From contig NZ_VORY01000002.1 of NCBI RefSeq assembly GCF_007997295.1, forward strand, positions 248,001-312,000: a stretch of DNA of 64,000 nucleotides, written 5' to 3'. Below are positions 24,586 through 33,288 of the stretch, piece by piece. Source of the stretch: Gillisia hiemivivida. Its GTDB lineage: Bacteria > Bacteroidota > Bacteroidia > Flavobacteriales > Flavobacteriaceae. Made by a program: the position numbers and the translations under genes. Position 1 is the stretch's first letter. Each line of letters begins with the position of its first letter. Below the pieces are notes generated by a model that was not told the DNA's origin, searched no databases, and saw only the letters and a list, made by a program, of their open reading frames with translations.

Positions 24586-25734
24586 ATGAAACTATTAATA
24601 AAGCTATTTTTCCTTTCTTTCTTTTTTACTAGCTCGTTATTTTCCCAAACTACTTACTTCCCAACAGAAAGCTCGTGGGAGCTTAAAGATCCTAAGGATT
24701 TTAAAATAGATGTAGCAAAGTTAAATGAAGCTATAAAATTTGCTAATGAAAATGAATATTCTGGTTCCAAAGACCTAAGAATTGCAATTTTGGATGGCTT
24801 TAAAAAAGAGCCTTTCCACGAGATCACTGGCCCAACAAAGAAACGTGGTGGTCCTACAGGTATTATTTTAAAAGACGGATATATAATAGCTCAATGGGGA
24901 GATCCAGAAAGAGTAGATATGACCTTTAGCGTAACTAAAAGTTTTCTGTCTACCACCGCCCTACTCGCTTTGGAAAAAGGATTAATTGATAATTTTGATG
25001 ATCCAGTTAACAAATATGTTTGGGATGGGACTTTTGAAGGGAAACACAATGCTGAAATTACCTGGGAACACTTATTACAACAAAATTCAGATTGGAGTGG
25101 GGAACTCTGGGGTGGCTTCGATTGGGCTGATAGACCTCCCTCTGAAGGTGATTTAGACGATTGGAAAAATAGAAAATTAAATAAGCCGGGAACTGTATTC
25201 GAATATAATGATGTTCGTGTAAATTTATTGGCATATTCCCTTTTACAAGTTTGGCGCAAACCGCTTCCACAGGTTTTAAAAGAAAAAATAATGGATCCTA
25301 TTGGCGCTTCTTCAACTTGGCGTTGGTTTGGATCTGATAATGCTTGGGTAGATCTTGACGGACTGAAAATGCAATCTGTTACCGGAGGTGGACATTCTGG
25401 TGGTGGAATGTTTATTAATACCCTAGATTTGGCTAAATTTGGATTGCTTTTCGAGAATAATGGAAAGTGGAACAACACTCAATTACTTTCCACTGAAACT
25501 ATAAAAGAAGCAGTTCAGCCTTCTATTCCTAATTCGAACTATGGATATATGTGGTGGCTAAATAAACCGGGAGATAGAAATTGGAAAGGTCTTTCTGAAG
25601 AGATCTTTTATGCTGCTGGTTTTGGAGGAAATTTTATAGTGATAGATCAAGCCAAGAATTTAGTAATAGTTACAAGATGGCTAGAGCCGTCTCAAATAGA
25701 AACATTTATGAACAAAGTATATAACGCCTTATAA
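24586..25734 (+). CDS. Secreted serine hydrolase (class C beta-lactamase fold)
   Basis: A 382-residue exported protein (signal peptide about 1-20, ending SLFSQ). The Ser-x-x-Lys motif is SVTK (115-118), the second-motif Tyr is in EYNDVRVN (about 206), and GHSGGGMF stands in the region usually carrying the third motif. Relatives act as peptidases or esterases rather than antibiotic-degrading enzymes. It starts 4 bases after rmuC and is followed after 1 base by a small membrane protein. Confidence 0.88.
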   Translation: MKLLIKLFFLSFFFTSSLFSQTTYFPTESSWELKDPKDFKIDVAKLNEAIKFANENEYSGSKDLRIAILDGFKKEPFHEITGPTKKRGGPTGIILKDGYIIAQWGDPERVDMTFSVTKSFLSTTALLALEKGLIDNFDDPVNKYVWDGTFEGKHNAEITWEHLLQQNSDWSGELWGGFDWADRPPSEGDLDDWKNRKLNKPGTVFEYNDVRVNLLAYSLLQVWRKPLPQVLKEKIMDPIGASSTWRWFGSDNAWVDLDGLKMQSVTGGGHSGGGMFINTLDLAKFGLLFENNGKWNNTQLLSTETIKEAVQPSIPNSNYGYMWWLNKPGDRNWKGLSEEIFYAAGFGGNFIVIDQAKNLVIVTRWLEPSQIETFMNKVYNAL

Positions 25735-25735
25735 T

Positions 25736-26104
25736 ATGAAACGATTTTTATTTTATTTCCTTGGAGCACTCTTTGTATTTTATATTCTTTATTTCGTATT
25801 CGTAAGTCTAGTTCCTTATAGTGAAGGAACCAGAGCCGGCGAGCTAATAAAATTCAGCCATAAAGGAGTGATCGTAAAAACGTGGGAAGGTGAGATTAGC
25901 CAAGGAATTAGTGGAGCACAGATCTTTCAATTTTCAGTTTTAGATAGTAAGGATGAGGTTATAAAGCAGCTTCAAAAGAATGAAGGGAATTACGTAAAAC
26001 TAACTTACGTGGAACGTTATACTACATTCTTCTTCTGGGGTGATACTTCCTATTTTATTACCGAAGTTGTAGAATCACAATCCCCACATTTTAGAGATCG
26101 ATAA
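25736..26104 (+). CDS. Small membrane-anchored protein
   Basis: A 122-residue protein with an N-terminal membrane anchor (about 3-25) and a beta-rich exterior domain (FSHKGVIVKTWEGEISQG, then YVKLTYVERYTTFFFWGDTSY). I do not recognise a function and see no nucleotide-binding motif. It begins one base after the serine hydrolase gene, and its stop overlaps the ATG of the thioesterase gene. Confidence 0.8.
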   Translation: MKRFLFYFLGALFVFYILYFVFVSLVPYSEGTRAGELIKFSHKGVIVKTWEGEISQGISGAQIFQFSVLDSKDEVIKQLQKNEGNYVKLTYVERYTTFFFWGDTSYFITEVVESQSPHFRDR

Positions 26105-26649
26105 TGGAAAGAAAACACAAAAAAATATCTGAATCTCAAGTAGAGATTTCCGAATTAATGCTTCCCTCCCATTCTAATTTCAACGGAAAGATCCATGGAG
26201 GTCACCTCCTATCCTTATTAGACCAGATTGCCTTTGCATGCGGCTCTAAACACTCCAGAGCCTATTGTGTAACTGCGAGTGTAGATACGGTAGATTTCTT
26301 AAAACCTATAGAAATTGGCGAATTGGTTACGCTAAAAGCGTCTGTGAATTATGTGGGCACAAGTTCTATGGTAATTGGGATAAGAGTAGAGTCTGAAAAC
26401 ATCCTATCTGGAAAAGTAAATCATTGTAATTCCTCCTATTTTACTATGGTAGCTAAAGATAAAGCAGGAAAATCATTACCAGTTCCTGGGCTTATCTTAC
26501 AGAATGATCATGATATTAGAAGGTTTGTAAAATGTATTAAGCGAAATAAAATGAAATTTAAGCGCCAAAAGGAATTTCATGAAACAGATTTCTCTTCTAA
26601 GGAATACATTCATTTATTAGATGACTATAATGTTAAAATTGAGCTATAA
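26104..26649 (+). CDS. Acyl-CoA thioesterase (hotdog fold)
   Basis: A 181-residue hotdog-fold thioesterase of the YciA/BFIT type. It has NFNGKIHGGHLLSLLDQIAF, with the conserved Asn, Gly-Gly and catalytic Asp, then TASVDTVDFLKPIEIGELV. It hydrolyses acyl-CoA to free acid and CoA in the cytoplasm. The start overlaps the stop of the preceding gene. An SBF-type transporter gene follows directly. Confidence 0.9.
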   Translation: MERKHKKISESQVEISELMLPSHSNFNGKIHGGHLLSLLDQIAFACGSKHSRAYCVTASVDTVDFLKPIEIGELVTLKASVNYVGTSSMVIGIRVESENILSGKVNHCNSSYFTMVAKDKAGKSLPVPGLILQNDHDIRRFVKCIKRNKMKFKRQKEFHETDFSSKEYIHLLDDYNVKIEL

Positions 26650-27609
26650 TTGAAATTCAACGGGTTTATTCTAAGTTTATTTTTAGCGATTTTATTGGCG
26701 TTTTTCTTTCCAAAAGCACTCTCCAATCTTCCAATTGATATAATTACCGATGTTGGAATTGCTTTTATATTCTTTTTCTATGGTTTAAAGCTCGCTCCAG
26801 AAGAATTGAAGTTGGGCTTTCTAAATTATAAGGCACATATCCTTATTCAAATTTCAACATTTTTACTTTTTCCATTACTTACCTTTTTATTTATTCCGCT
26901 TTTTGAAGGTGGAACACAATCGGAATTATGGCTTTCTGTTTTCTTTTTAGGAGTATTGCCATCTACTGTATCATCTTCGGTAGTAATGGTTGCCATTGCT
27001 AAAGGAAATCTTCCAACAGCTATATTCAATGCGAGTATTTCCGGGCTCATAGGAATATTGATAACTCCTTTATGGTTAAGTTTTTTTATGGCAAAATCTG
27101 GAGAATTCGATTTTTTAGTGATTCTTTATAAACTATGCTTACAAATTGTATTGCCTTTAGTACTCGGATTACTATTACAAGGCTATTTTGGGAAATTTGC
27201 CCGTCGCCATAATAGCAAATTAGGCTACTTCGATAAAGCAGTTATTGTGCTTATAGTCTATACAAGTTTTAGCAACTCCTTTAATTCAGGCTTGTTTGAA
27301 AGTATAAAGATTTATGATCTTTTAAAGATCACGGGTATTGTAGTTTTGTTGTTTTTCGCAATGTATTTCTTGATTGGCTTATTCTGCAAATGGCTTGGCT
27401 TCAATTTAAAAGATACGATAACCACAAAATTTTGTGGAACAAAAAAATCACTCGTTCATGGCTCTGTAATGGTAAAGATCATTTTTGGGACAAGTGCAAG
27501 TGTGGGAGTATTTTTGCTTCCTATCATGCTATATCATATCCTACAGCTTCTTGTAGTTACCATATTTGCTGAAAAATATAGAAAAAGAGTAGACCTAGTT
27601 TCAGGATAA
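26650..27609 (+). CDS. Bile acid:sodium symporter (SBF/YfeH-like) family transporter
   Basis: A 319-residue polytopic protein with about nine or ten membrane segments. The conserved TVSSSVVMVAIAKGN and NASISGLIGILITP crossing regions are typical of the SBF-like (YfeH) branch of the BASS superfamily, sodium-coupled importers of organic anions. The start is TTG directly after the thioesterase stop. The substrate is unknown, and the tandem with a thioesterase is only suggestive. Confidence 0.88.
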   Translation: MKFNGFILSLFLAILLAFFFPKALSNLPIDIITDVGIAFIFFFYGLKLAPEELKLGFLNYKAHILIQISTFLLFPLLTFLFIPLFEGGTQSELWLSVFFLGVLPSTVSSSVVMVAIAKGNLPTAIFNASISGLIGILITPLWLSFFMAKSGEFDFLVILYKLCLQIVLPLVLGLLLQGYFGKFARRHNSKLGYFDKAVIVLIVYTSFSNSFNSGLFESIKIYDLLKITGIVVLLFFAMYFLIGLFCKWLGFNLKDTITTKFCGTKKSLVHGSVMVKIIFGTSASVGVFLLPIMLYHILQLLVVTIFAEKYRKRVDLVSG

Positions 27610-27622
27610 AAACAAACTAAAT

Positions 27623-28015
27623 TTACAGATAGATAGCAATTTCTGAAGCATTAATCGTAAACAAGATCCAACCAATTAATAATAACAAACCTCCTAATGG
27701 AGTAATTGGTCCTAAGAATTTCCATTTATTATTGTTAGCAGAACTTAAGCATAGTCCGTAAATACTGAAGGAAAATAAAATCACTCCGAGTATAAAACAC
27801 CAACCCATAATTTGCTGAGAAGTTTTTATAAAAGGAAAGATTACTCCTGAAATTATTATAATTAAAGCGTGATACATTTGATATCTCACACCGGTCTCAA
27901 AACTTTTTTGAAGCTCTTCAGAAAATTTATTTTTCAAGGCATGAGCCCCAAAGGCACCAAACAATACAGACAAGCCGCCTAAAATTCCGCCAAATATTAA
28001 CAATATATCTTTCAT
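27623..28015 (-). CDS. DUF423 (YgdD-like) membrane protein
   Basis: A 130-residue protein with four predicted membrane segments and the DUF423 hallmark GAFGAHALKNKF near the N-terminus, then YQMYHALII and a C-terminal PITPLGGLLLLIGW. The function is unknown. It converges on the SBF transporter gene, 13 bases away, with no obvious terminator between them. Confidence 0.9.
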   Translation of the reverse strand: MKDILLIFGGILGGLSVLFGAFGAHALKNKFSEELQKSFETGVRYQMYHALIIIISGVIFPFIKTSQQIMGWCFILGVILFSFSIYGLCLSSANNNKWKFLGPITPLGGLLLLIGWILFTINASEIAIYL

Positions 28016-28106
28016 ATGCTAAAATTACGTGAAATTCCCTATGTAGAAAAGCAATAATTTTTAATAAAGTGCTAGAAGCCTTATCTTGTAAAAAAAAAGT
28101 TATTTT

Positions 28107-28508
28107 ATGAAAAAGTCATTATTTATTATTGCTATCACTGCATTACTATTTACAAGCTGTAGCCCAAAACTCGTAGGAACCTGGAATGTAGACAGGTATG
28201 AAGTTGACAATCAAAAAGGACAAAACATAACCACTCAAAACGCAGGTGAAATTATAATTAATAAAAATGGAACAGGTGAAAAGAACATAAATTATAGTAT
28301 GTTTCAAAATGAATTTAGTGATTTACAGAAATTTCGCTGGAACATGCAGGGAGAAGATCTTATTACCATCACTAGCACCAACTCTATTGAAAAATCAGAT
28401 TTTGACAAAACATGGATAATGGTTACCAATTCTAAGAAAAAACAGGTTTGGAAATCTACAGATGGAAGAAACTCTGTTCAAATACTGGAATTGAGCAAGA
28501 AAGATTAA
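28107..28508 (+). CDS. Small lipocalin-like lipoprotein
   Basis: A 133-residue lipoprotein (lipobox LLFTSC, Cys18) whose mature part begins LVGTWNVDRYEVD, the usual opening of Bacteroidetes lipocalin-like domains, with repeated beta strands to the end. It is probably an outer-membrane-anchored binding protein of unknown ligand. It is followed by a strong terminator shared with carB. Confidence 0.78.
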   Translation: MKKSLFIIAITALLFTSCSPKLVGTWNVDRYEVDNQKGQNITTQNAGEIIINKNGTGEKNINYSMFQNEFSDLQKFRWNMQGEDLITITSTNSIEKSDFDKTWIMVTNSKKKQVWKSTDGRNSVQILELSKKD

Positions 28509-28524
28509 ACAAAAACTACAAAAC

Positions 28525-28559
28525 AAAAAAAATGCTGCCCTTTGGCAGCATTTTTTTTA
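28525..28559. terminator. Bidirectional intrinsic terminator
   Basis: AAAAATGCTGCC, a CTTT loop, GGCAGCATTTTT and further T lie between the lipocalin-like gene and convergent carB. Confidence 0.9.
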
Positions 28560-28569
28560 TATTCTTTTT

Positions 28570-31422
28570 TTACTTGCTTAAGTACATTTTTCTTCTCGCA
28601 TATAAATCGTAAAAGATATCATCCTTTAAATCATCTATAAAAAGAATACTTTCTCCTGTACTCTTCATTTCCGGACCAAGTTCCTTGTTTACATTATGGA
28701 ACTTATCAAACGAAAATACCGGTTGTTTAATTGCATACCCAGTTAACTGAGGATTAAAATCAAAATCTGTCACCTTCTTCTCCCCTAGCATCACCTTAGT
28801 TGCATAATTCACATAAGGTTCTCCATATGCCTTCGCAATAAAAGGAACGGTACGAGAAGCTCTAGGATTGGCTTCTATGATATACACCACATCATCCTTA
28901 ATAGCAAATTGGATATTGATCAATCCAACCGTTTTTAAAGCCAATGCAATTTTATTAGTATGATCTTTTATCTGTTGCATTACAAGATCTCCTAAATTAA
29001 ATGGAGGCAGTAAGGCATTGGAATCTCCGGAGTGAACCCCACAAGGCTCTATATGCTCCATGATCCCAATTATATATACATTCTCGCCATCGCAAATAGC
29101 ATCTGCTTCGGCCTCTATGGCTCCATCTAAATAATGATCTAAAAGCAACTTATTATTAGGCATCTTTCCAAGAAGATCTACAACATGCTCCTCTAGCTCC
29201 TTTTTATTGATCACTATCTTCATTCCTTGTCCACCTAAAACGTAAGATGGTCTCACCAAAATTGGAAAATCAAGTTCGTCTGCTATTGCCAAAGCTTCGT
29301 CTGCAGTTTCAGCAACTCCAAATTCCGGAAATGGAATATCATTTTCTTTCAATAACTCGGAAAAACTACCTCTGTCTTCTGCAAGATCCAAAGATTGATA
29401 ACTTGTCCCAATAACCTTGATCCCGTATCTATCTAATTTTTCAGCAAGTTTAAGTGCAGTTTGCCCTCCAAGTTGAACAATTACGCCTTCTGGTTTTTCA
29501 TGTCTAATAATATCGTAGATATGCTCCCAGAAAACAGGTTCGAAATATAATTTATCTGCAACATCAAAATCTGTAGAAACAGTTTCTGGGTTACAATTGA
29601 TCATTATGGTCTCATATCCACATTCTGAAGCTGCAAGTACCCCGTGCACACAACTATAATCGAATTCTATTCCTTGACCAATTCTGTTAGGCCCAGATCC
29701 TAGAACTACAATTTTCTTTTTATCGCTAACCTTACTCTCATTATCTACATATCTCGTTCCATCTGCCCTTTCAATTTCTGCTTCAAAAGTTGAGTAATAA
29801 TAAGGAGTTTCTGCTTTAAATTCGGCAGCGCAAGTATCTACCAATTTAAAAATTCTATTAATATTTAGTTCATCTCTTTTCTTATAAACCTGACTTTCTA
29901 AACATTTCAACATATGAGCGATCTGTCTATCTGCAAAACCTTTTTGTTTAGCTTCTAACAACAAATCTTTAGGCAAGGTATCTATGTTGAATTTAGAAAT
30001 CTCTACGTCCAAGGCATATAACTCCTCGTATTGTTTAAGGAACCACATGTCTATTTTAGTGATTTCATGAATTCTGCTTAACGGAATTCCAATCTGGATA
30101 GCATCATAAATAACAAATACTCTATCCCAGCTTGCATGCGTTAACTTATCTATTATCTGTTCGTAGTTGGTATAACTTTTCCCATCTGCACCAAGTCCGT
30201 TCCTCTTTATTTCTAAAGATTGAGTTGCTTTATGCAAGGCTTCCTGGAAGGATCTTCCAATTCCCATCACTTCTCCAACAGATTTCATTTGAAGACCCAA
30301 CGTACGATCGCTACCCTCAAATTTATCGAAATTCCATCGTGGAATTTTTACGATAACATAATCTAGAGTAGGTTCGAATAATGCCGATGTAGATTTAGTG
30401 ATCTGATTCTCTAATTCATCTAAAGTAAATCCAATAGCTAATTTGGTTGCTATTTTTGCAATAGGATAACCAGTTGCCTTCGATGCTAAAGCTGAAGATC
30501 TTGAAACTCTTGGATTTATTTCAATCGCAATAATGTCTTCATTTTCATCTGGACTAACCGCAAACTGCACGTTACAACCTCCGGAAAACTCACCAATGTT
30601 TCGCATCATTTTGATAGCAAGGTCTCTCATTTTCTGATAAGTGACATCGCTCAAGGTCATTGCAGGTGCTACAGTAATAGAATCTCCTGTATGGATTCCC
30701 ATAGGGTCCATATTTTCTATAGAACAAATAATAACCACATTATCATTCTTATCTCTTAAAAGCTCTAATTCATATTCTTTCCAACCCACTAAGGCTTTAT
30801 CTATTAAAACCTCATGAATAGGCGAAGCTTCAAGTCCTCGAGTAAGCAATTCACCAAAATCTTCTGCCTTGTGTACAAAAGCCGCACCACTACCTCCAAG
30901 GGTGAACGAGGCTCTAATAACCAATGGAAATCCAAATTCCTGTGCTACTTCCTTTCCTTGTAAATAAGAAGTAACCGTTTTAGCAGGAGCAACCGGAACT
31001 CCGATTTTACCCATTAACTGCTTGAACTTCTCTCTATCTTCAGTAATATTAATAGCATCTATATCTACACCTATCAATTTTACGCCAAAATCTTTCCAAA
31101 TACCTTTCTCATCTGCTTCAATACAAAGGTTCAAGGCAGTTTGTCCTCCCATAGTTGGAAGAACGGCATCTATATTTGGATGTTTTTTAAGAATCTCTAC
31201 AATAGATTTGGTAGTAAGTGGTAGTAAGTAAACATGATCGGCCATTGTAGGGTCGGTCATGATAGTTGCCGGATTGGAATTGATTAGCACTGTTTCAATC
31301 CCCTCTTCACTAAGTGATTTAAGAGATTGAGCACCTGCATAATCAAACTCACAAGCTTGACCAATCACAATTGGGCCGGAACCGATTAATAAAACACATT
31401 TAAGTTGGCTGTTTTTAGGCAT
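28570..31422 (-). CDS. carB: Carbamoyl-phosphate synthase large subunit
   Basis: A 950-residue ATP-grasp synthase that makes carbamoyl phosphate for arginine and pyrimidine synthesis. Two homologous halves are clear: LLIGSGPIVIGQACEFDYAG at the N-terminus and VLGSGPNRIGQGIEFDYS near 570, each followed by ATP-grasp blocks (FTLGGSGAAFV; YVLGGQGMKIV). The protein ends at about the point where the E. coli enzyme (1073 aa) begins its C-terminal allosteric domain, so UMP/ornithine/IMP regulation of the E. coli kind should be missing. The small subunit is not encoded nearby. Confidence 0.96.
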   Translation of the reverse strand: MPKNSQLKCVLLIGSGPIVIGQACEFDYAGAQSLKSLSEEGIETVLINSNPATIMTDPTMADHVYLLPLTTKSIVEILKKHPNIDAVLPTMGGQTALNLCIEADEKGIWKDFGVKLIGVDIDAINITEDREKFKQLMGKIGVPVAPAKTVTSYLQGKEVAQEFGFPLVIRASFTLGGSGAAFVHKAEDFGELLTRGLEASPIHEVLIDKALVGWKEYELELLRDKNDNVVIICSIENMDPMGIHTGDSITVAPAMTLSDVTYQKMRDLAIKMMRNIGEFSGGCNVQFAVSPDENEDIIAIEINPRVSRSSALASKATGYPIAKIATKLAIGFTLDELENQITKSTSALFEPTLDYVIVKIPRWNFDKFEGSDRTLGLQMKSVGEVMGIGRSFQEALHKATQSLEIKRNGLGADGKSYTNYEQIIDKLTHASWDRVFVIYDAIQIGIPLSRIHEITKIDMWFLKQYEELYALDVEISKFNIDTLPKDLLLEAKQKGFADRQIAHMLKCLESQVYKKRDELNINRIFKLVDTCAAEFKAETPYYYSTFEAEIERADGTRYVDNESKVSDKKKIVVLGSGPNRIGQGIEFDYSCVHGVLAASECGYETIMINCNPETVSTDFDVADKLYFEPVFWEHIYDIIRHEKPEGVIVQLGGQTALKLAEKLDRYGIKVIGTSYQSLDLAEDRGSFSELLKENDIPFPEFGVAETADEALAIADELDFPILVRPSYVLGGQGMKIVINKKELEEHVVDLLGKMPNNKLLLDHYLDGAIEAEADAICDGENVYIIGIMEHIEPCGVHSGDSNALLPPFNLGDLVMQQIKDHTNKIALALKTVGLINIQFAIKDDVVYIIEANPRASRTVPFIAKAYGEPYVNYATKVMLGEKKVTDFDFNPQLTGYAIKQPVFSFDKFHNVNKELGPEMKSTGESILFIDDLKDDIFYDLYARRKMYLSK

Positions 31423-31472
31423 TTTAAAGAGGAATTTAATAGTTATATAATGACAAGGAAACGATTAGATAT

Positions 31473-31507
31473 AAAAAAAGGCGTTACTTATAAAAGTAAC
31501 ACCTTAT
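31473..31507 (-). terminator. Intrinsic terminator between rpmH and carB
   Basis: On the minus strand AAGGTGTTACTTT, a short loop, AAGTAACGCCTT and a T-run follow rpmH. It should reduce read-through from rpmH into carB. Confidence 0.8.
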
Positions 31508-31527
31508 TATTTCAATACTAATTTTCA

Positions 31528-31686
31528 TTAGTGTTTATGTCTAGTTTCTGAAGAAACAGATAATTTTTTTCTACCCTTTGCACGTCTTCTAGCTAACACC
31601 TTTCTTCCGTTCACACTCGCCATGCGCTCTCTGAATCCGTGTTTGTTTTTTCTTTTTCTCTTGGATGGTTGAAATGTTCTTTTCAT
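31528..31686 (-). CDS. rpmH: 50S ribosomal protein L34
   Basis: A 52-residue basic ribosomal protein beginning [19 protein letters not shown], the universal L34 start, followed by [19 protein letters not shown]. The final residues ([13 protein letters not shown]) form the usual flavobacterial tail. It has its own perfect promoter and terminator. The common neighbours rnpA and dnaA are not adjacent here. Confidence 0.98.
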   Translation of the reverse strand: MKRTFQPSKRKRKNKHGFRERMASVNGRKVLARRRAKGRKKLSVSSETRHKH

Positions 31687-31754
31687 TTTAATTATCTTTA
31701 ATCTTCTGTGGAATTCTTGGGTTAACTAGTTTAGACCTATCTCTAAAACTGCGG

Positions 31755-31784
31755 GCAAATATACAAAGACTTATATATCTTCCA
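31755..31784 (-). promoter_or_regulatory. Promoter of rpmH
   Basis: On the minus strand TTG (31784-31782), 19 bases, TATATTTG (31762-31755): a perfect consensus match about 70 bases upstream of the rpmH ATG. Confidence 0.85.
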
Positions 31785-31850
31785 AAAACAAATTTAAAAT
31801 AATTTGTAATTGTTTTTATTAACTTTGCGCTCTTAAAAAAAAGTAGCTTT

Positions 31851-32366
31851 ATGTTCAATAAAAATTTCAAATTAGTAATAGCCGGATTAATTGTAATCGC
31901 ATCTGTGTGGCAATTCATAGAAGGTCACATAGGAAATGGTATTATGCTAATTCTTCTCTCTTTGATCTTCATATTTTTATATTTTAAAAATGAAATGATC
32001 CTTATGGCATTTTTAAGACTTAGAAAACAAGATTTTCCGGGAGCTAAAAAATGGTTGGACAAGATAAAAGATCCTGAAACTGCACTTACGCAAAAACAAC
32101 AAGGATACTATTGGTACCTAAATGGCCTAATGCTTTCTCAAACCAATATTACCAAGGCTGAAAAATACTTCAAAAAAGCTATTAAATTAGGTTTAGCAAT
32201 GGATCAAGATCTTGCGATGGCAAAATTAAATCTTGCCGGAATTGCAATGACAAAAAGAAGAAAAAGGGAAGCACAAATGCTTCTTACCGAAGCTAAAAAA
32301 CTGGATAAGCATGGAATGCTAAAAGAGCAAATAACCATGATGAAGCAGCAAATGAAAAAAATATAA
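31851..32366 (+). CDS. TPR-containing membrane protein
   Basis: A 171-residue protein with two N-terminal membrane segments (about 7-22 and 27-46) and a cytoplasmic helical part. The part from QQGYYWYLNGLMLSQ to AEKYFKKAIKLGLAMDQDLA and AKLNLAGIAMTKRRKREAQM resembles two to three TPR units. It is presumably a scaffold; no enzymatic motif is present. A -7 box TAACTTTG is at 31820-31827, 23 bases before the ATG. It is divergent from rpmH. Confidence 0.8.
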   Translation: MFNKNFKLVIAGLIVIASVWQFIEGHIGNGIMLILLSLIFIFLYFKNEMILMAFLRLRKQDFPGAKKWLDKIKDPETALTQKQQGYYWYLNGLMLSQTNITKAEKYFKKAIKLGLAMDQDLAMAKLNLAGIAMTKRRKREAQMLLTEAKKLDKHGMLKEQITMMKQQMKKI

Positions 32367-32426
32367 TACTATAAGTGTTAACAACTTAGGGGATAACTTT
32401 TTAAACATGCACTTTAACTAATATAA

Positions 32427-32497
32427 CGGGGTTTGAACGAAAAATTTTCGCAAGCGCTTACATCTAACTTATCTTTGAGAATGTAAGTCAAACCCCG
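32427..32497 (+). promoter_or_regulatory. Promoter enclosed in nested inverted repeats
   Basis: CGGGGTTTGA (32427-32436) and TCAAACCCCG (32488-32497) are perfect inverted repeats. Inside them CTTACAT (32457-32463) pairs with ATGTAAG (32481-32487), and CGAAAAATTTTCG (32438-32450) is a further palindrome. A -7 box TATCTTTG (32470-32477) lies in the loop. The outer right arm ends three bases before the ATG of the thioredoxin-like gene. Confidence 0.65.
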
Positions 32498-32500
32498 CAT

Positions 32501-33208
32501 ATGACAAAACTATTACCCCTCTTTAGTTTACTATTATTAGTATCCCCCATTTTCGCTCAACAGGAAGAAAATAAGATATTCTTTTCTGAAGCACTTGGTT
32601 TGCACCTTCCTAAATACGAATCTAACGCAGAAAAGGCTTATAGCCGACGAGATTATAAAGAAGCAACCAGACTTTTTGATTCTTTGGTAGAATATGGCTT
32701 AAATGGGAGCTATATGAACAACTTCCAGTTTAATCAAATTAACAGCAAAGAGGTTTCTTTATACGATTTTAAAAAACCAACTTACTTAATAACATACGCT
32801 TCGTGGTGTGTAACTACCGAAGGAGAAATTCCTGCAATCAATGAACTTGCTAATAAATATAGCAATGAAATAGATTTTATAATCCTTTTTTGGGATGATC
32901 AAAAAACAACAAAGAAAATGGCAAAATCATATAACAAGAATATTAGGGTGTTATATGTAAATGAATTAAACAATAAAGGAGCGTATGTTGTTAGTCAATT
33001 AAAGCATTCTCTAGGCCTTCCAACAACATTTCTATTAAACAAGGACAAAATGATCCTTGACATTAGAAGAGGCGTTACGCATTCTTTAAATAAGAGTTTT
33101 GAAGAATCTTTCGATCTAAATTATAATTTGATTTATGATGGTATTGCTAATCACTTATTAAGTGATAAAAAATACAATACAAATCAAGAAACTGTTGCAA
33201 TCAATTAA
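32501..33208 (+). CDS. TlpA/thioredoxin-like exported protein with degenerate active site
   Basis: A 235-residue protein with a signal peptide (about 1-19, ending SPIFAQ) and a thioredoxin-like domain from about residue 75 (FDFKK/YLITYASWC). The usual WCxxC redox motif reads WCVTT, so only one Cys remains, and disulfide exchange of the normal kind is unlikely. GLPTTFLLNKDKMILDIRRG is the standard cis-Pro segment of the fold. It may bind a partner rather than act as a reductase. The unusual nested repeat promoter precedes it, and a perfect terminator follows. Confidence 0.82.
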   Translation: MTKLLPLFSLLLLVSPIFAQQEENKIFFSEALGLHLPKYESNAEKAYSRRDYKEATRLFDSLVEYGLNGSYMNNFQFNQINSKEVSLYDFKKPTYLITYASWCVTTEGEIPAINELANKYSNEIDFIILFWDDQKTTKKMAKSYNKNIRVLYVNELNNKGAYVVSQLKHSLGLPTTFLLNKDKMILDIRRGVTHSLNKSFEESFDLNYNLIYDGIANHLLSDKKYNTNQETVAIN

Positions 33209-33231
33209 CACATAGGTTATTTGCAGTTTAC

Positions 33232-33266
33232 AAAAAAGGTGGCCAATTAATTGGCCACCTTTTTTG
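33232..33266. terminator. Bidirectional intrinsic terminator
   Basis: A perfect palindrome with arms AAAAAAGGTGGCCAATT and AATTGGCCACCTTTTTT lies between the thioredoxin-like gene and the convergent transglycosylase gene. Confidence 0.92.
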
Positions 33267-33288
33267 ATTGTTTTTTAATTCCGAAATG

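Noticed and set aside
24891-25478. 195-residue open frame on the minus strand
   Set aside because: It lies opposite the serine hydrolase gene, whose frame has clear signal peptide and active-site motifs; the minus frame is Ser/Cys/Pro-rich and low in family features.
28570-31422. carB as a truncated pseudogene
   Set aside because: Both catalytic halves are intact and the gene ends cleanly before a terminator; the short form appears to be normal for this group.
31688-31918. 76-residue minus-strand frame upstream of rpmH
   Set aside because: It spans the rpmH promoter and the start of the TPR gene; composition is that of a non-coding shadow.
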